A stretch of 64,000 nucleotides of DNA from Firmicutes bacterium ADurb.Bin080. GTDB lineage: Bacteria; Bacillota; Clostridia; Christensenellales; DTU072. A program made the translations under genes and the position numbers. Where the stretch lies: NCBI GenBank assembly GCA_002070965.1, contig MWEH01000202.1, positions 1 through 64,000 on the forward strand. Direction: 5' to 3'. The notes under the pieces were generated by a model. That model saw only the letters and a program-made list of their open reading frames with translations, made no database searches and was not told the DNA's origin. Numbering within the stretch: position 1 is the first letter of the stretch; each line of letters opens with the position of its first letter. Shown piece after piece: positions 40,595 through 49,431 of this stretch.

Positions 40595-42865
40595 TCAGCA
40601 AAAATTATAATCATTAAGCATCAAACTGTTCGGTTTAATCCTAAAACCTTTTGCAATCTTAACACTGCCACCGACACTAGAATCAAAGTAGCCATTAAAA
40701 TACATCTCGGCTTTCATAAGATTATATTGGCTATCAATGATATAGGTTTCGTAAATATCTACCATACCTGTAGTGCACGATGTAGACCCTTTGCGAACAA
40801 GGTATCCATAAAATCCATTTCGTCCTCCTTTAGCAATAATTGCTTCACCATTAAGCCCTTCCATTTCTGGTATAATTTCTATTGCCTTATTAGCAATTAA
40901 CATCCTACCTTTTAGCGACCCCATTGGACTATCTTTTGAAAAACCACAACCGGTATATATCACTTTTTCTTTCGGCATAGTATCAAGTTTCTTTAGTATG
41001 TAGCGAATAAAATCACAATAAGGCATATTTATATTGACCATTTCTGTTTTCAATCCGATAATAAAATGATATGCTGCCTTAATGTATTCCCCTTGATATG
41101 AGTAAATAGTACCCATTAGAATATTCATATCTCCCCATTGTTTTAGCCAAGAAACATATTTTTCGTTCTTTATGTTCGGAGTTGGCATTTGAGCCTTTGC
41201 CCAATCAAAAAAACCAATTGTCATGTCATAAGCTTTATTCAAATCTTTGTCTATACCATAACCTCCGAAAATGTTTCCGAAAATTAGCATGCAACTTTCT
41301 TGCCAAGACAATTGACTTTGATTCGTGCCATTGAGGTTAGACAAGTCAAGCGGTTTAACTTTCCCCATTAAAATTGAAGCATCAAAATAAGGATGTACCT
41401 CTTGATGCTTAGCAAAAATATTTTCGTTCATTGGCATGCCCATAAGTCCAATCATTGTGTCCGTGTCATATGATTCAACTTCTTCCTCGTACTCGGATTC
41501 ATCATCTTCGTCAACAGCGAAACTTAAGAAAACGTTCTTTATCAATGTTTTTATTTCACCTATGCTAAGTTTTTTATTTTTTGCCAAATTTTTTACTTCA
41601 TCTTGTACGGCAGCACATAAATCTGTTGGTTTGCGAGTAATACAACAAAAACATTTCCCTATTAGTAAATCGATGTCTTTACTGTCATAAATAAGCTTAT
41701 TTTTGTTCGTTGCCGTTATTTCATCAATCAAGTTAATAATTGATTCACAACACTCTTTATGCCACTCATCATCAAAAAAATCATCCCCAAAATCTATAGG
41801 CAGATTATCAAAAAACTCTTGAAATTTGCTATAATCAATTGAAAATGATACATTGTCAAAAATCTCATCTTCAAAACTATCAAAATCTCCAATTTCAATA
41901 AATCCCATAGTAAAAATAAAATCTATAAATTGATTGCGTTTTTCACGCTCCCACTTCAATTTCGTTAGTATGGTATTTACATCATTTGTTCCTTGTCTAA
42001 AAAGTGTTGCGATAATTTCAGCGTCTTCTTCACTAACAGAAAATTCTTCAACTCTTTTATCATAATTGTCATCTTTAAACAAACTTTTCATTAAATCATC
42101 AATATCTTCTTTTGTTTTTGAACTTTTCTTTTTCTTTAACGTTGCAGATGCAACCGCTGATATCTTTTTCGCTTTTGGATTATATTTCGCCAATGCTTTT
42201 TCCATAGAATCCGTAATATCGAAAAAATTTGTTGATGTTTCGCCGTGAGTAATACTTGAATTGTCTGGGTTGACCTCACATAATTCACCTTTACCATATC
42301 CAAACTGATTTGTTCCACTTGATGTTCTCATTGCAACTAAATATCTTCTTGTCTTTCCGTCACTACTTAATGCCAAGATGATATATAAGCAATCACTTTG
42401 TTTTTCAGCGATGCATTCTAAAAATGTGAGCAACCAACCTGCAGTTGCTTCATGTTCAAAAGAAACGTTAATAAGTGCATTCTCACAATCATCATCACTT
42501 TCATCTACTGCCTTTTGGTGCAACTCGTTATATATTTCTTCTATAGTTTCGCTATCTTCATTTTCTATTGCTTTTGTAATCTCGCCATCAATGTCATCGA
42601 AAAATCTTTGTGGTAAAGTTTCAAGTTGAACTTCTATATTTATATTGTTTTGTTCGCCAAAGCTTCTGTTTGATATTGTGTTGCTGACTCTATTCTGCTC
42701 AGAAAAACTGTCGTTAGCAACAGTCGCCCTTAACATCTCAACAATTTTATTAGCCTCATCATCTATGTTATTCGATTGTGAAAATGTTTTTTGTAGTTCA
42801 CCAGATTTAACATTTGAATTAAAATGTATTCCACCAGTCAAAAAACCAACTGCACCGCCATACAT
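40595..42865 (-). CDS. Large acidic protein of unknown function (island cassette)
   Basis: 756 residues; family not recognised. It is strongly acidic, with an Asp/Glu cluster around DEDDESEYEEEVESYDTD (about residues 475-492) and a possible winged-helix-like stretch SEEDAEIIATLFRQGTNDV (about 279-297). A C-terminal part around DKDLNKAYDMTIGFFDWAKAQ vaguely recalls Sel1-like helical repeats. No nuclease or NTPase motif is visible. The start overlaps the upstream XRE-like gene by 28 bp in another frame; the first residues MYGGAVGFLTGG have no good RBS, so a frameshift joining the two is possible. Last gene of the island transcript. Confidence 0.7.
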   Translation of the reverse strand: MYGGAVGFLTGGIHFNSNVKSGELQKTFSQSNNIDDEANKIVEMLRATVANDSFSEQNRVSNTISNRSFGEQNNINIEVQLETLPQRFFDDIDGEITKAIENEDSETIEEIYNELHQKAVDESDDDCENALINVSFEHEATAGWLLTFLECIAEKQSDCLYIILALSSDGKTRRYLVAMRTSSGTNQFGYGKGELCEVNPDNSSITHGETSTNFFDITDSMEKALAKYNPKAKKISAVASATLKKKKSSKTKEDIDDLMKSLFKDDNYDKRVEEFSVSEEDAEIIATLFRQGTNDVNTILTKLKWEREKRNQFIDFIFTMGFIEIGDFDSFEDEIFDNVSFSIDYSKFQEFFDNLPIDFGDDFFDDEWHKECCESIINLIDEITATNKNKLIYDSKDIDLLIGKCFCCITRKPTDLCAAVQDEVKNLAKNKKLSIGEIKTLIKNVFLSFAVDEDDESEYEEEVESYDTDTMIGLMGMPMNENIFAKHQEVHPYFDASILMGKVKPLDLSNLNGTNQSQLSWQESCMLIFGNIFGGYGIDKDLNKAYDMTIGFFDWAKAQMPTPNIKNEKYVSWLKQWGDMNILMGTIYSYQGEYIKAAYHFIIGLKTEMVNINMPYCDFIRYILKKLDTMPKEKVIYTGCGFSKDSPMGSLKGRMLIANKAIEIIPEMEGLNGEAIIAKGGRNGFYGYLVRKGSTSCTTGMVDIYETYIIDSQYNLMKAEMYFNGYFDSSVGGSVKIAKGFRIKPNSLMLNDYNFC

Positions 42866-43305
42866 TGCTTTAGTTCAATCCCATTTTTCTCGGCAAAATT
42901 AAATAGTTCTTTTCTGATTCTTATTCCGATTTCGCCTTCCTCTGTGCTCCTTGCCGGGTCTAAATCAAGTTGCATGAGTAATGTCAGCAGATACCGGGTA
43001 TACCAATTTGCTGCTATGTGCTTTTTCATGGGCGATAGCACTTTTGTTTGCTGCATGTTTGCCATTTCTAAAAACACATTGTCGTCAATTTCATCCCCGT
43101 TTGAATAAACTGCCAGCATTCTGTAAAGACGCATTCCCATAGGAGGGTATACCTTATCCTCTTCAAGGTCGGAAATATACAACTCCGTCTCATTTAGTTT
43201 TGCGGCAACTTCGGCAACCGTAAGTCGTAATATTTCACGAATCCCTCTCATCAATTCGCCGAAAGTATTTGCTTTAATTCCGCTGATAAAAAACTTCTTT
43301 TTCAT
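42838..43305 (-). CDS. XRE-like helix-turn-helix protein (island cassette)
   Basis: 155 residues. An N-terminal helix-turn-helix of XRE type is suggested by FGELMRGIREILRLTVAEVAAKLNETELYISDLEEDK (split over about residues 15-51), followed by a helical domain. It shares a TAATG stop/start with the upstream sigma-like gene, so translation is probably coupled. Its last codons overlap the 756-residue gene; the natural product could be a longer fused protein. Confidence 0.7.
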   Translation of the reverse strand: MKKKFFISGIKANTFGELMRGIREILRLTVAEVAAKLNETELYISDLEEDKVYPPMGMRLYRMLAVYSNGDEIDDNVFLEMANMQQTKVLSPMKKHIAANWYTRYLLTLLMQLDLDPARSTEEGEIGIRIRKELFNFAEKNGIELKQCMAVQLVF

Positions 43306-44102
43306 TACCTAAGTCCTCCGTTATAGAACATAATCTTATCCTTCCACGGATTAATTTCGCTCCAAAAGTCATCATACAGCTCTTTCGAGGGAGAAAGTTT
43401 TATATTAAAAATCATCATGTTTTTTCTTGCTGCCTCCAATGACTCACTGATACTCGCCGCACTTGTACCGCCCTCCGCATTGGATATATCTACAACGCGC
43501 ATATTTTCATAATGATATTGATAATAACGTTTTGCCTGCTTTTTGGGAAGCGTGTTCTCTAAAGTTATCTTAACCTCAGCAAGATGTTTTTCATGAAATT
43601 TCAGCGTAATCTTCTCACATTCAAGCCGAGCTTCTTTTATGATCAGTGGTATTGGCATTGTCCTGCTATCCGGCAGGGTTGCACATTGCCCGTCTGTCTC
43701 GTCATAGTCCTCGTTGCCGCCGGCATCTTCAATGTTCCAATCATTAGGAAATTTGTGTCTGTATTCCGAACGCGTATGTTTACGGTTATTCTTCTTTTCA
43801 TATTCGTCAAAATCTTTTATTATAGCGGCTGCCTTGGGCGAAAGTTTTAGCTTTGTTATTAATTCCTCTTCTACAGACCCATATGTATATTCCTCTAATT
43901 TGTGTTTTTGCGGGTCAAAGCAGTCTGAGAATATCAGCCGCGCCGTTTCAATATCTCCGCCGACAGCTGCAAATTTATCTATAAATTCCTTCGTGCGCTT
44001 TTTCGCATCGTCCCTTTCAAATTTCTTAAAACGTTTAGCATCCTCAATTTCATTTTTTATTACTGCATACTCATCGGCAAAAGAAAGCACAAGGTTTCTC
44101 AC
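43305..44102 (-). CDS. Protein with sigma-region-4-like HTH (island cassette), probably 5'-truncated call
   Basis: The 265-residue frame starts at a GTG with no usable RBS. The C-terminal part (ITLENTLPKKQAKRYYQYHY ... DISNAEGGTSAASISESLEAARKN) resembles the sigma-70 region 4 or transposon-type sigma-like helix-turn-helix. The middle is a charged helical region. The frame is open upstream to 44204 and encodes a coiled coil (ENQQAVNELQLSRHSVKVFKQL), continuing the sense of the small ORF at 44177-44314. A one-base deletion near 44191-44205 would explain the split; the joined protein would be about 336 residues. Confidence 0.65.
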   Translation of the reverse strand: MRNLVLSFADEYAVIKNEIEDAKRFKKFERDDAKKRTKEFIDKFAAVGGDIETARLIFSDCFDPQKHKLEEYTYGSVEEELITKLKLSPKAAAIIKDFDEYEKKNNRKHTRSEYRHKFPNDWNIEDAGGNEDYDETDGQCATLPDSRTMPIPLIIKEARLECEKITLKFHEKHLAEVKITLENTLPKKQAKRYYQYHYENMRVVDISNAEGGTSAASISESLEAARKNMMIFNIKLSPSKELYDDFWSEINPWKDKIMFYNGGLR

Positions 44103-44176
44103 CTCTTCAAATTCTGGAGCGTCAAAAAACAGCTGTTTGAATACTTTAACGCTATGCCGAGAAAGCTGCAGTTCGT

Positions 44177-44314
44177 TTACAGCTTGTTGATTTTCTTCTT
44201 TAATCTACGGAACTCGGCAATAATCGCCGCCTCGTCCTTAATATCAACGGGCGGTCGTTTTAGCGGTGAAGGTTCACTTCTTTCGGTTAAGTTGTCTTTT
44301 ATGCTGTTGTCCAT
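44177..44314 (-). CDS. Small ORF, probably the 5' part of the sigma-like gene
   Basis: 45 codons from ATG (44314) to TAA (44177). The sequence ends EFRRLKKKINKL; in the -1 frame the same DNA reads on as EENQQAVNELQ, which continues the helix better. Too short to judge alone. It may be the true N-terminus of the gene at 43305-44102. Confidence 0.5.
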   Translation of the reverse strand: MDNSIKDNLTERSEPSPLKRPPVDIKDEAAIIAEFRRLKKKINKL

Positions 44315-44374
44315 ATCTATGCAATTACCTTTTCATTGCTTTGTCATCGCTAGAATTTCTGAACTGTTGATTTC

Positions 44375-45412
44375 TTATCGCTTACAATATCTGGCGAACG
44401 AGTATTCAAAAATAATATCTGCTTTTACGCTTTTCCAAAATTGCCACTCCGTTGCAGTGCTTTTTGTAATCTTTCCTAATTTCCATTGTGCGACAGTTTC
44501 ATTGTTTTCTGTAATGTGCTGCGGTATCCTTTCGCCTTTTTGATATAGTGCTATCAGTTTAGTGTATTCGCTATCGTATTCAACAAACATAGCATATGCT
44601 TTTTGAGCATCGCTTGTCACTATCGCAAATGCTGTAATGTTCTTTGCTTCAAAGAACGGAATATGCACCCACTCGTCTTTTTTCTTTATCAACTTGTCCC
44701 AAGCGGAGTCAATGTCAATCAGAAAAATATACCTAATTTCAATTTCCTTTTCTAACACTGGCGCATTTTTCAATATGTCAAGCAATTTAGAACTACCTGC
44801 AATTATCCCACTTTGGTAATCTATATCGTCGCCGTAAAGCTCGAAGTCATTTGCATCCAATTCCTCGTTCAGTATGTTTTCCGCCTGCTCTATCGATTCC
44901 AAAATCCCTGTTATGGGTTTTATATCGCTTAATCCGTATGCTTTTCCGAGTGCGTAAAAGTCGATTGTCAGCAATTCGTCAATAACGATTTCCGCTAAAG
45001 CTCTTTGCAGTATTTTTTCAAGCTTGACTATATCATAAAATGGTGTAGCTATATTCTTTTTTCTTTTCATCTCGGGAGCGTCTTCCCAATCGTCGCTTGG
45101 AAAAAGCTTATATGCTGTTATCATGCCGTCTATATCCACCTCGCAAAGCTCTTTCAGCCTTTTTGAAACTTTGCAATACACAATCTCTATTGCATCGGGA
45201 ATTATGTCGTATAATTCACTTTCCTTAATTTGCAATTCCAAAATGTCCTGTTGCATCTCCGCCTTATTACTTGCAATATGTCCGAGTGAAAACCGCGTTA
45301 ATAAAAACTCCTCGACAAGCGAAAAATCCTTTGACACTCGCATGACCTTATAAAAACTATCAGCTGTTTCAATAACGCAAACTTTTCTTGGTTGTGTTCT
45401 TTTTTTGGGCAT
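44375..45412 (-). CDS. Uncharacterised 345-residue protein (island cassette)
   Basis: No family recognised. The protein has a basic start (MPKKRTQPRKV), is otherwise acidic, and is predicted soluble. The C-terminal half (RYIFLIDIDSAWDKLIKKK, then FFEAKNITAFAIVTSDAQKAY) looks like an alternating beta/alpha fold. An RBS AGGAGGGTG precedes the ATG. It lies 58 bp after the HEXXH gene and on the same strand as the whole hsd operon. Confidence 0.65.
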   Translation of the reverse strand: MPKKRTQPRKVCVIETADSFYKVMRVSKDFSLVEEFLLTRFSLGHIASNKAEMQQDILELQIKESELYDIIPDAIEIVYCKVSKRLKELCEVDIDGMITAYKLFPSDDWEDAPEMKRKKNIATPFYDIVKLEKILQRALAEIVIDELLTIDFYALGKAYGLSDIKPITGILESIEQAENILNEELDANDFELYGDDIDYQSGIIAGSSKLLDILKNAPVLEKEIEIRYIFLIDIDSAWDKLIKKKDEWVHIPFFEAKNITAFAIVTSDAQKAYAMFVEYDSEYTKLIALYQKGERIPQHITENNETVAQWKLGKITKSTATEWQFWKSVKADIIFEYSFARYCKR

Positions 45413-45470
45413 ATTTCACCCTCCTTTAATTACATGTTATCTCCTGTCCCAGATCTATAATCGGCAATAT

Positions 45471-46193
45471 TCAAGAGCCAAAAAAGATACTCTTGTCATG
45501 GTAATATAGTGCGTTAACAATACTATCGAACACAACCGGTCCAACAGTAAGCTTTTGTTTAACTTTTTCGAAGATGTTCTTGTCCTCATCGCTTATGTTC
45601 TTCTCATAAAGCATTGTATCGGTTTTTGCCCAGCCGCTTATATGCATAGCCAGCCTTTCCGTCAACACCTCGTCCAGCCATTCATCCACTTTCCATTTTT
45701 TGCTGGATAACTTCTCCACAGGGTTAGCCGTATTTTCCTCAGCGCACAATCCGACTGTCCAGCTAATGGGTTTATCCTTATCGCCGGTATATTCATACTC
45801 TGTAAAAGCATAATGAATCAACTCGTGCGCAATAATATGCCTTAGGCGGTTTTTATCATCTATAAGATTTAGCAAATATGGCACTTTATCTCCAAAAACA
45901 ATCGGTTCAACATATTTATTAATAACAATTTCATTGTCTTCCGGACAAAAAACGCCGCCGCAATGGTCTGTATTATCTTTATCAATATTAACTGCAATTT
46001 TCAATTCATTGCTACTATGATTGTTGGGATAATCGTAAAAAGACTCCCGAAGTGCCTTTCTTAAGCGCCTATCTGCCCATTTATATGCACGCTCCACCAC
46101 CCGCATCGCTCGGCAAATTTCCGCCCACGATTCTTTTGTCTCAGGCAGATTAGTATAAAAGTTTATTGAGTATTCTTTCTCGCTTTTCTTCAT
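45471..46193 (-). CDS. HEXXH zinc-metalloprotease-like protein (island cassette)
   Basis: 240 residues. The zinc-binding signature HELIH is at 123-127 (IIAHELIHYAFTEYEY), with a candidate third ligand in EWLDEVLTERLA about 50 residues later, a gluzincin-like arrangement. The rest is unlike proteases I know, though ImmA/IrrE-type regulators of mobile elements use a similar core. It starts 41 bp after hsdR. A role in activating neighbouring XRE or sigma-like proteins by cleavage is speculation from context. Confidence 0.7.
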   Translation of the reverse strand: MKKSEKEYSINFYTNLPETKESWAEICRAMRVVERAYKWADRRLRKALRESFYDYPNNHSSNELKIAVNIDKDNTDHCGGVFCPEDNEIVINKYVEPIVFGDKVPYLLNLIDDKNRLRHIIAHELIHYAFTEYEYTGDKDKPISWTVGLCAEENTANPVEKLSSKKWKVDEWLDEVLTERLAMHISGWAKTDTMLYEKNISDEDKNIFEKVKQKLTVGPVVFDSIVNALYYHDKSIFFGS

Positions 46194-46234
46194 GTAAAAT
46201 CTTATTTCAGTTAATAATTTCCATTCTATATGAG

Positions 46235-49200
46235 CTACTTATCCTCTGTCCAAAAGTCGGCGAGACTTTTTGCTTGCTCTAAGACGGTTTGGATTGCTTT
46301 TTCTTTCTTGTCGGGCGGGTAGCCGTATTTTGTTAAGATTCGGCGGACATAGACCATAATTTGCGCCCGCGCCGATTCTTTTATCGTCCAGTCTATCGTT
46401 GCGCTGCTTCTTATCTTTCCTGCAAGATCACGGGCAATTGTGCGGAGTATGTCGTCACCCAAAATCTTGACTGCGCTGTCGTTAGTTTCGAGCGCGTCAT
46501 AAAAAGCAAGCTCATCGTTTGATAGCCCCATTTTATCGCCGCGTTCTTTTGCCTCACGGATTTTTTTGGCAACTTCCAAAAGTTCTGCGATGATTTCCGC
46601 TGTCGTCAACAAGTTGTTTTGATACTTCTTGACGGCGTTGTCGAGCATCTCCATCAGAGTTTTTGCCTGCGACAAATTATGCTTATTTGCGAGACGGATT
46701 TCATCGGCAAGTATCTTTTTTAATAGTTCTATTGCGACATTCTTATACTTCATACCTGCAATCTCTGCCAAAAACTCTTCGCTCAAGACAGAAATTTCGG
46801 GCTTAGCAAGTCCAGCAGCATCGAATATATCTATAACCTCGTCACTTTTTATTGACGAGTCAATTATATTGCGTATAACCGATTCATAATCGCTGCCACC
46901 GCCCGCGCCGCGCTCAAACTTTGTAAGCCGCGCCTTAACTGCTTGGAAAAACGCTATTTCCTCCGCGCTGGAAAGAGCGGTAGGATCGGGTACGGCAAGC
47001 GCGTAAGCCTGCCCTAGAAGCCCTACTTCACGCAGATATCGTTCTTTGATTTTGTCACTTTTAAGAATAAAATCTTCGGTCTGCAAAATAATAGAAAGCT
47101 TATTTCGTATATCGGCGGTAAAAAATTCTTTATACTTAAATCCGTTGAGGATATCTCTGACAACACCGAGTTTTTCTATCATCACATGTACGGCTTTATC
47201 CTGCATATCAGCGGGAACTCCTTTGCCTCCGCTCTCTGCGTAAAATTGTAAAGCCTTTTTTAGATTGGTAGCGATGCCTATGTAGTCGACAATCAAGCCG
47301 CCGGGTTTATCCTTAAAAACACGGTTTACTCGCGCTATCGCCTGCATAAGGTTATGCTCTTTCATTGGTTTGTCCACATACATGGTATTAAGACAAGGCG
47401 CGTCAAACCCTGTAAGCCACATATCCCTTACAATGACAATTTTTAATGGGTCGCTCTCATCCTTTATTCTCTCGGCTAAAGCTTTGCGCTCTCCCTTCGT
47501 TGTATGATGCTTTGCAATCTCCGCCCCGTCTGCGCTCGTGGAAGTCATTACGACTTTTATCGTTCCTTTGTCAAGGTCGTCAGAATGCCAATTGGGACGA
47601 AGATTTGTAATTTCTTTATATAACAGCGCGGCAATACGGCGGCTCATACAAACAATCATAGCCTTTCCGTTGAACACCTCTTGCCGTTTCTCATAATGCG
47701 TGACAATATCTTTGGCAAGCGCCTTTATGCGATCAATGTTACCGACAATCGCCTCCAGCTTCGCCCACTTGATTTTTGCCTTTTGCGCCTCGCTCTGCTC
47801 GCCGTCGTCCTCAATAATACCTTTGTCGAACTCATCTATAAGCAGCTTACCTTCCTCTGTAAGGTTGACTTTTGCAAGCCGTGATTCATAATAAATCTTG
47901 ACCGTTATTTTGTCGCTTTCAGCGCTTGCTATGTCGTATATGTCCACATAATCGCCAAAAATTGCCGAAGTGTTGGCATCCTTCTTTTCTATGGGTGTAC
48001 CAGTAAAACCGATAAAGGTTGCATGCGGCAACGCATCACGGACATATTGGGCAAAGCCGTAGACCGTCCGCTTACCGATTACCTCTTTGTTCTCATCCTT
48101 GACATCCTGTAGTCTTGCCTTAAAACCGTATTGTGTACGGTGCGCCTCATCTGCTATGACAATAATATTTTCACGCTCGGATAACCGTTCAAAGGTTGCC
48201 GTTGCTCCTTCTTTATCGGGCGAGAACTTTTGTATGGTCGAGAACACCACACCCCCGCTGGCTACCTTGAGAAGCCTTTTAAGGGAATAAGGGCTGTCTC
48301 CCTCCGTGCTGTCTGCCTGAACAGGTATTTGTCGAAGTAATCCGCTATTCCCTGCAAAGGTATCGAACAGCTGATCGTCAAGGTCGTTGCGGTCTGTTAT
48401 CACAAGTATTGTAGGATTATTTAGCCCCTGTATAATCTTGCCGGCATAGAACACCATTGAAAGCGATTTGCCGCTCCCTTGGGTATGCCAAACCACGCCG
48501 CCTTTTTTGTTGCCGCCACTTGCCGCCGCCACCGTAGAGGCTACCGCTTTGTTTACGGCATAATACTGGTGATAAGCCGCAATCTTCTTTGCGGTTTCCA
48601 CTCTGATGATTTTGGTTACCTTATCTTCGACTTTGGTCTTTTCAAAAGTGATGAAATTGCGTATATAATCAAGCAAGGTATTAGGGCTCAGCAGACCGTG
48701 AATAATCGTTGTCAGCTCGTCTTCGAACTTGCCCGCTTCCGTCAAGCCGTCCTTTGTTTTCCAGGTAGAATACCGAGAAAAGCCTGCGGTAAGCGAACCG
48801 GCTTTTGCTTCCAGTCCGTCGGATATGATATTTATTTCGTTGTAGGTAAACAGCGAAGGGATAGTTGCCTTGTAGGTTCCTATCTGGTCGTACGCCTTCC
48901 TTACCGTTGCGTTCTCATCGGCAGGATTCTTTAACTCGAACAGCACCAAAGGCATGCCGTTAACAAAAATCAAGATGTCTGGTCTTTTGTTTTTGTGGTT
49001 TTCTATAATAGTAAATTGATTGACTGAGAGAAAGTCATTGTCTTTCACTTTCGCAGGGTCGAACTCTATAAGCCTTGCATAATCGTTTTTTATCTCGCCG
49101 CTCTTTCTGTATTCTACGGGGACGCCGTCTATCAGCAGATTATGAAACATCTCGTTGTCAAAAACGGTATTGCCCGTGCCAATATTGCGTACAACTTTTA

Positions 49201-49417
49201 CCGCCTCGGCTACCGCGTCTTCGGGCAGGTGAGGATTGAGCCTTCTTACCGCCGCCGCAAGCCTTTTGAGAAGCAGCACCTCTGAAAAGTCGCCCCTTTC
49301 GGGTGTCGCCCCGTCGGGCGCAAGGTCGGGACCCGCCGCATATTGATAGCCCAATATGCCCAGCTCCTCAATCGTCATTTTTTCTATTTCGGATTCATAA
49401 ATGCTTGGTTTCCTCAT
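46235..49417 (-). CDS. hsdR: Type I restriction enzyme subunit R
   Basis: Motor and nuclease subunit of a type I system, 1060 residues. The N-terminal PD-(D/E)xK nuclease is complete: D147, ELK at 161-163 and the QxxxY motif at 178-182. The translocase has Walker A HTQGSGKS at 311-318, the DEAH box in VIADEAHRTQYG and the FTGTPIEKKD motif. The C-terminal helical part is present, so it looks intact. GGATGGGG precedes the ATG, 14 bp after hsdS. Confidence 0.95.
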   Translation of the reverse strand: MRKPSIYESEIEKMTIEELGILGYQYAAGPDLAPDGATPERGDFSEVLLLKRLAAAVRRLNPHLPEDAVAEAVKVVRNIGTGNTVFDNEMFHNLLIDGVPVEYRKSGEIKNDYARLIEFDPAKVKDNDFLSVNQFTIIENHKNKRPDILIFVNGMPLVLFELKNPADENATVRKAYDQIGTYKATIPSLFTYNEINIISDGLEAKAGSLTAGFSRYSTWKTKDGLTEAGKFEDELTTIIHGLLSPNTLLDYIRNFITFEKTKVEDKVTKIIRVETAKKIAAYHQYYAVNKAVASTVAAASGGNKKGGVVWHTQGSGKSLSMVFYAGKIIQGLNNPTILVITDRNDLDDQLFDTFAGNSGLLRQIPVQADSTEGDSPYSLKRLLKVASGGVVFSTIQKFSPDKEGATATFERLSERENIIVIADEAHRTQYGFKARLQDVKDENKEVIGKRTVYGFAQYVRDALPHATFIGFTGTPIEKKDANTSAIFGDYVDIYDIASAESDKITVKIYYESRLAKVNLTEEGKLLIDEFDKGIIEDDGEQSEAQKAKIKWAKLEAIVGNIDRIKALAKDIVTHYEKRQEVFNGKAMIVCMSRRIAALLYKEITNLRPNWHSDDLDKGTIKVVMTSTSADGAEIAKHHTTKGERKALAERIKDESDPLKIVIVRDMWLTGFDAPCLNTMYVDKPMKEHNLMQAIARVNRVFKDKPGGLIVDYIGIATNLKKALQFYAESGGKGVPADMQDKAVHVMIEKLGVVRDILNGFKYKEFFTADIRNKLSIILQTEDFILKSDKIKERYLREVGLLGQAYALAVPDPTALSSAEEIAFFQAVKARLTKFERGAGGGSDYESVIRNIIDSSIKSDEVIDIFDAAGLAKPEISVLSEEFLAEIAGMKYKNVAIELLKKILADEIRLANKHNLSQAKTLMEMLDNAVKKYQNNLLTTAEIIAELLEVAKKIREAKERGDKMGLSNDELAFYDALETNDSAVKILGDDILRTIARDLAGKIRSSATIDWTIKESARAQIMVYVRRILTKYGYPPDKKEKAIQTVLEQAKSLADFWTEDK

Positions 49418-49431
49418 AGTTTCCCCATCCT

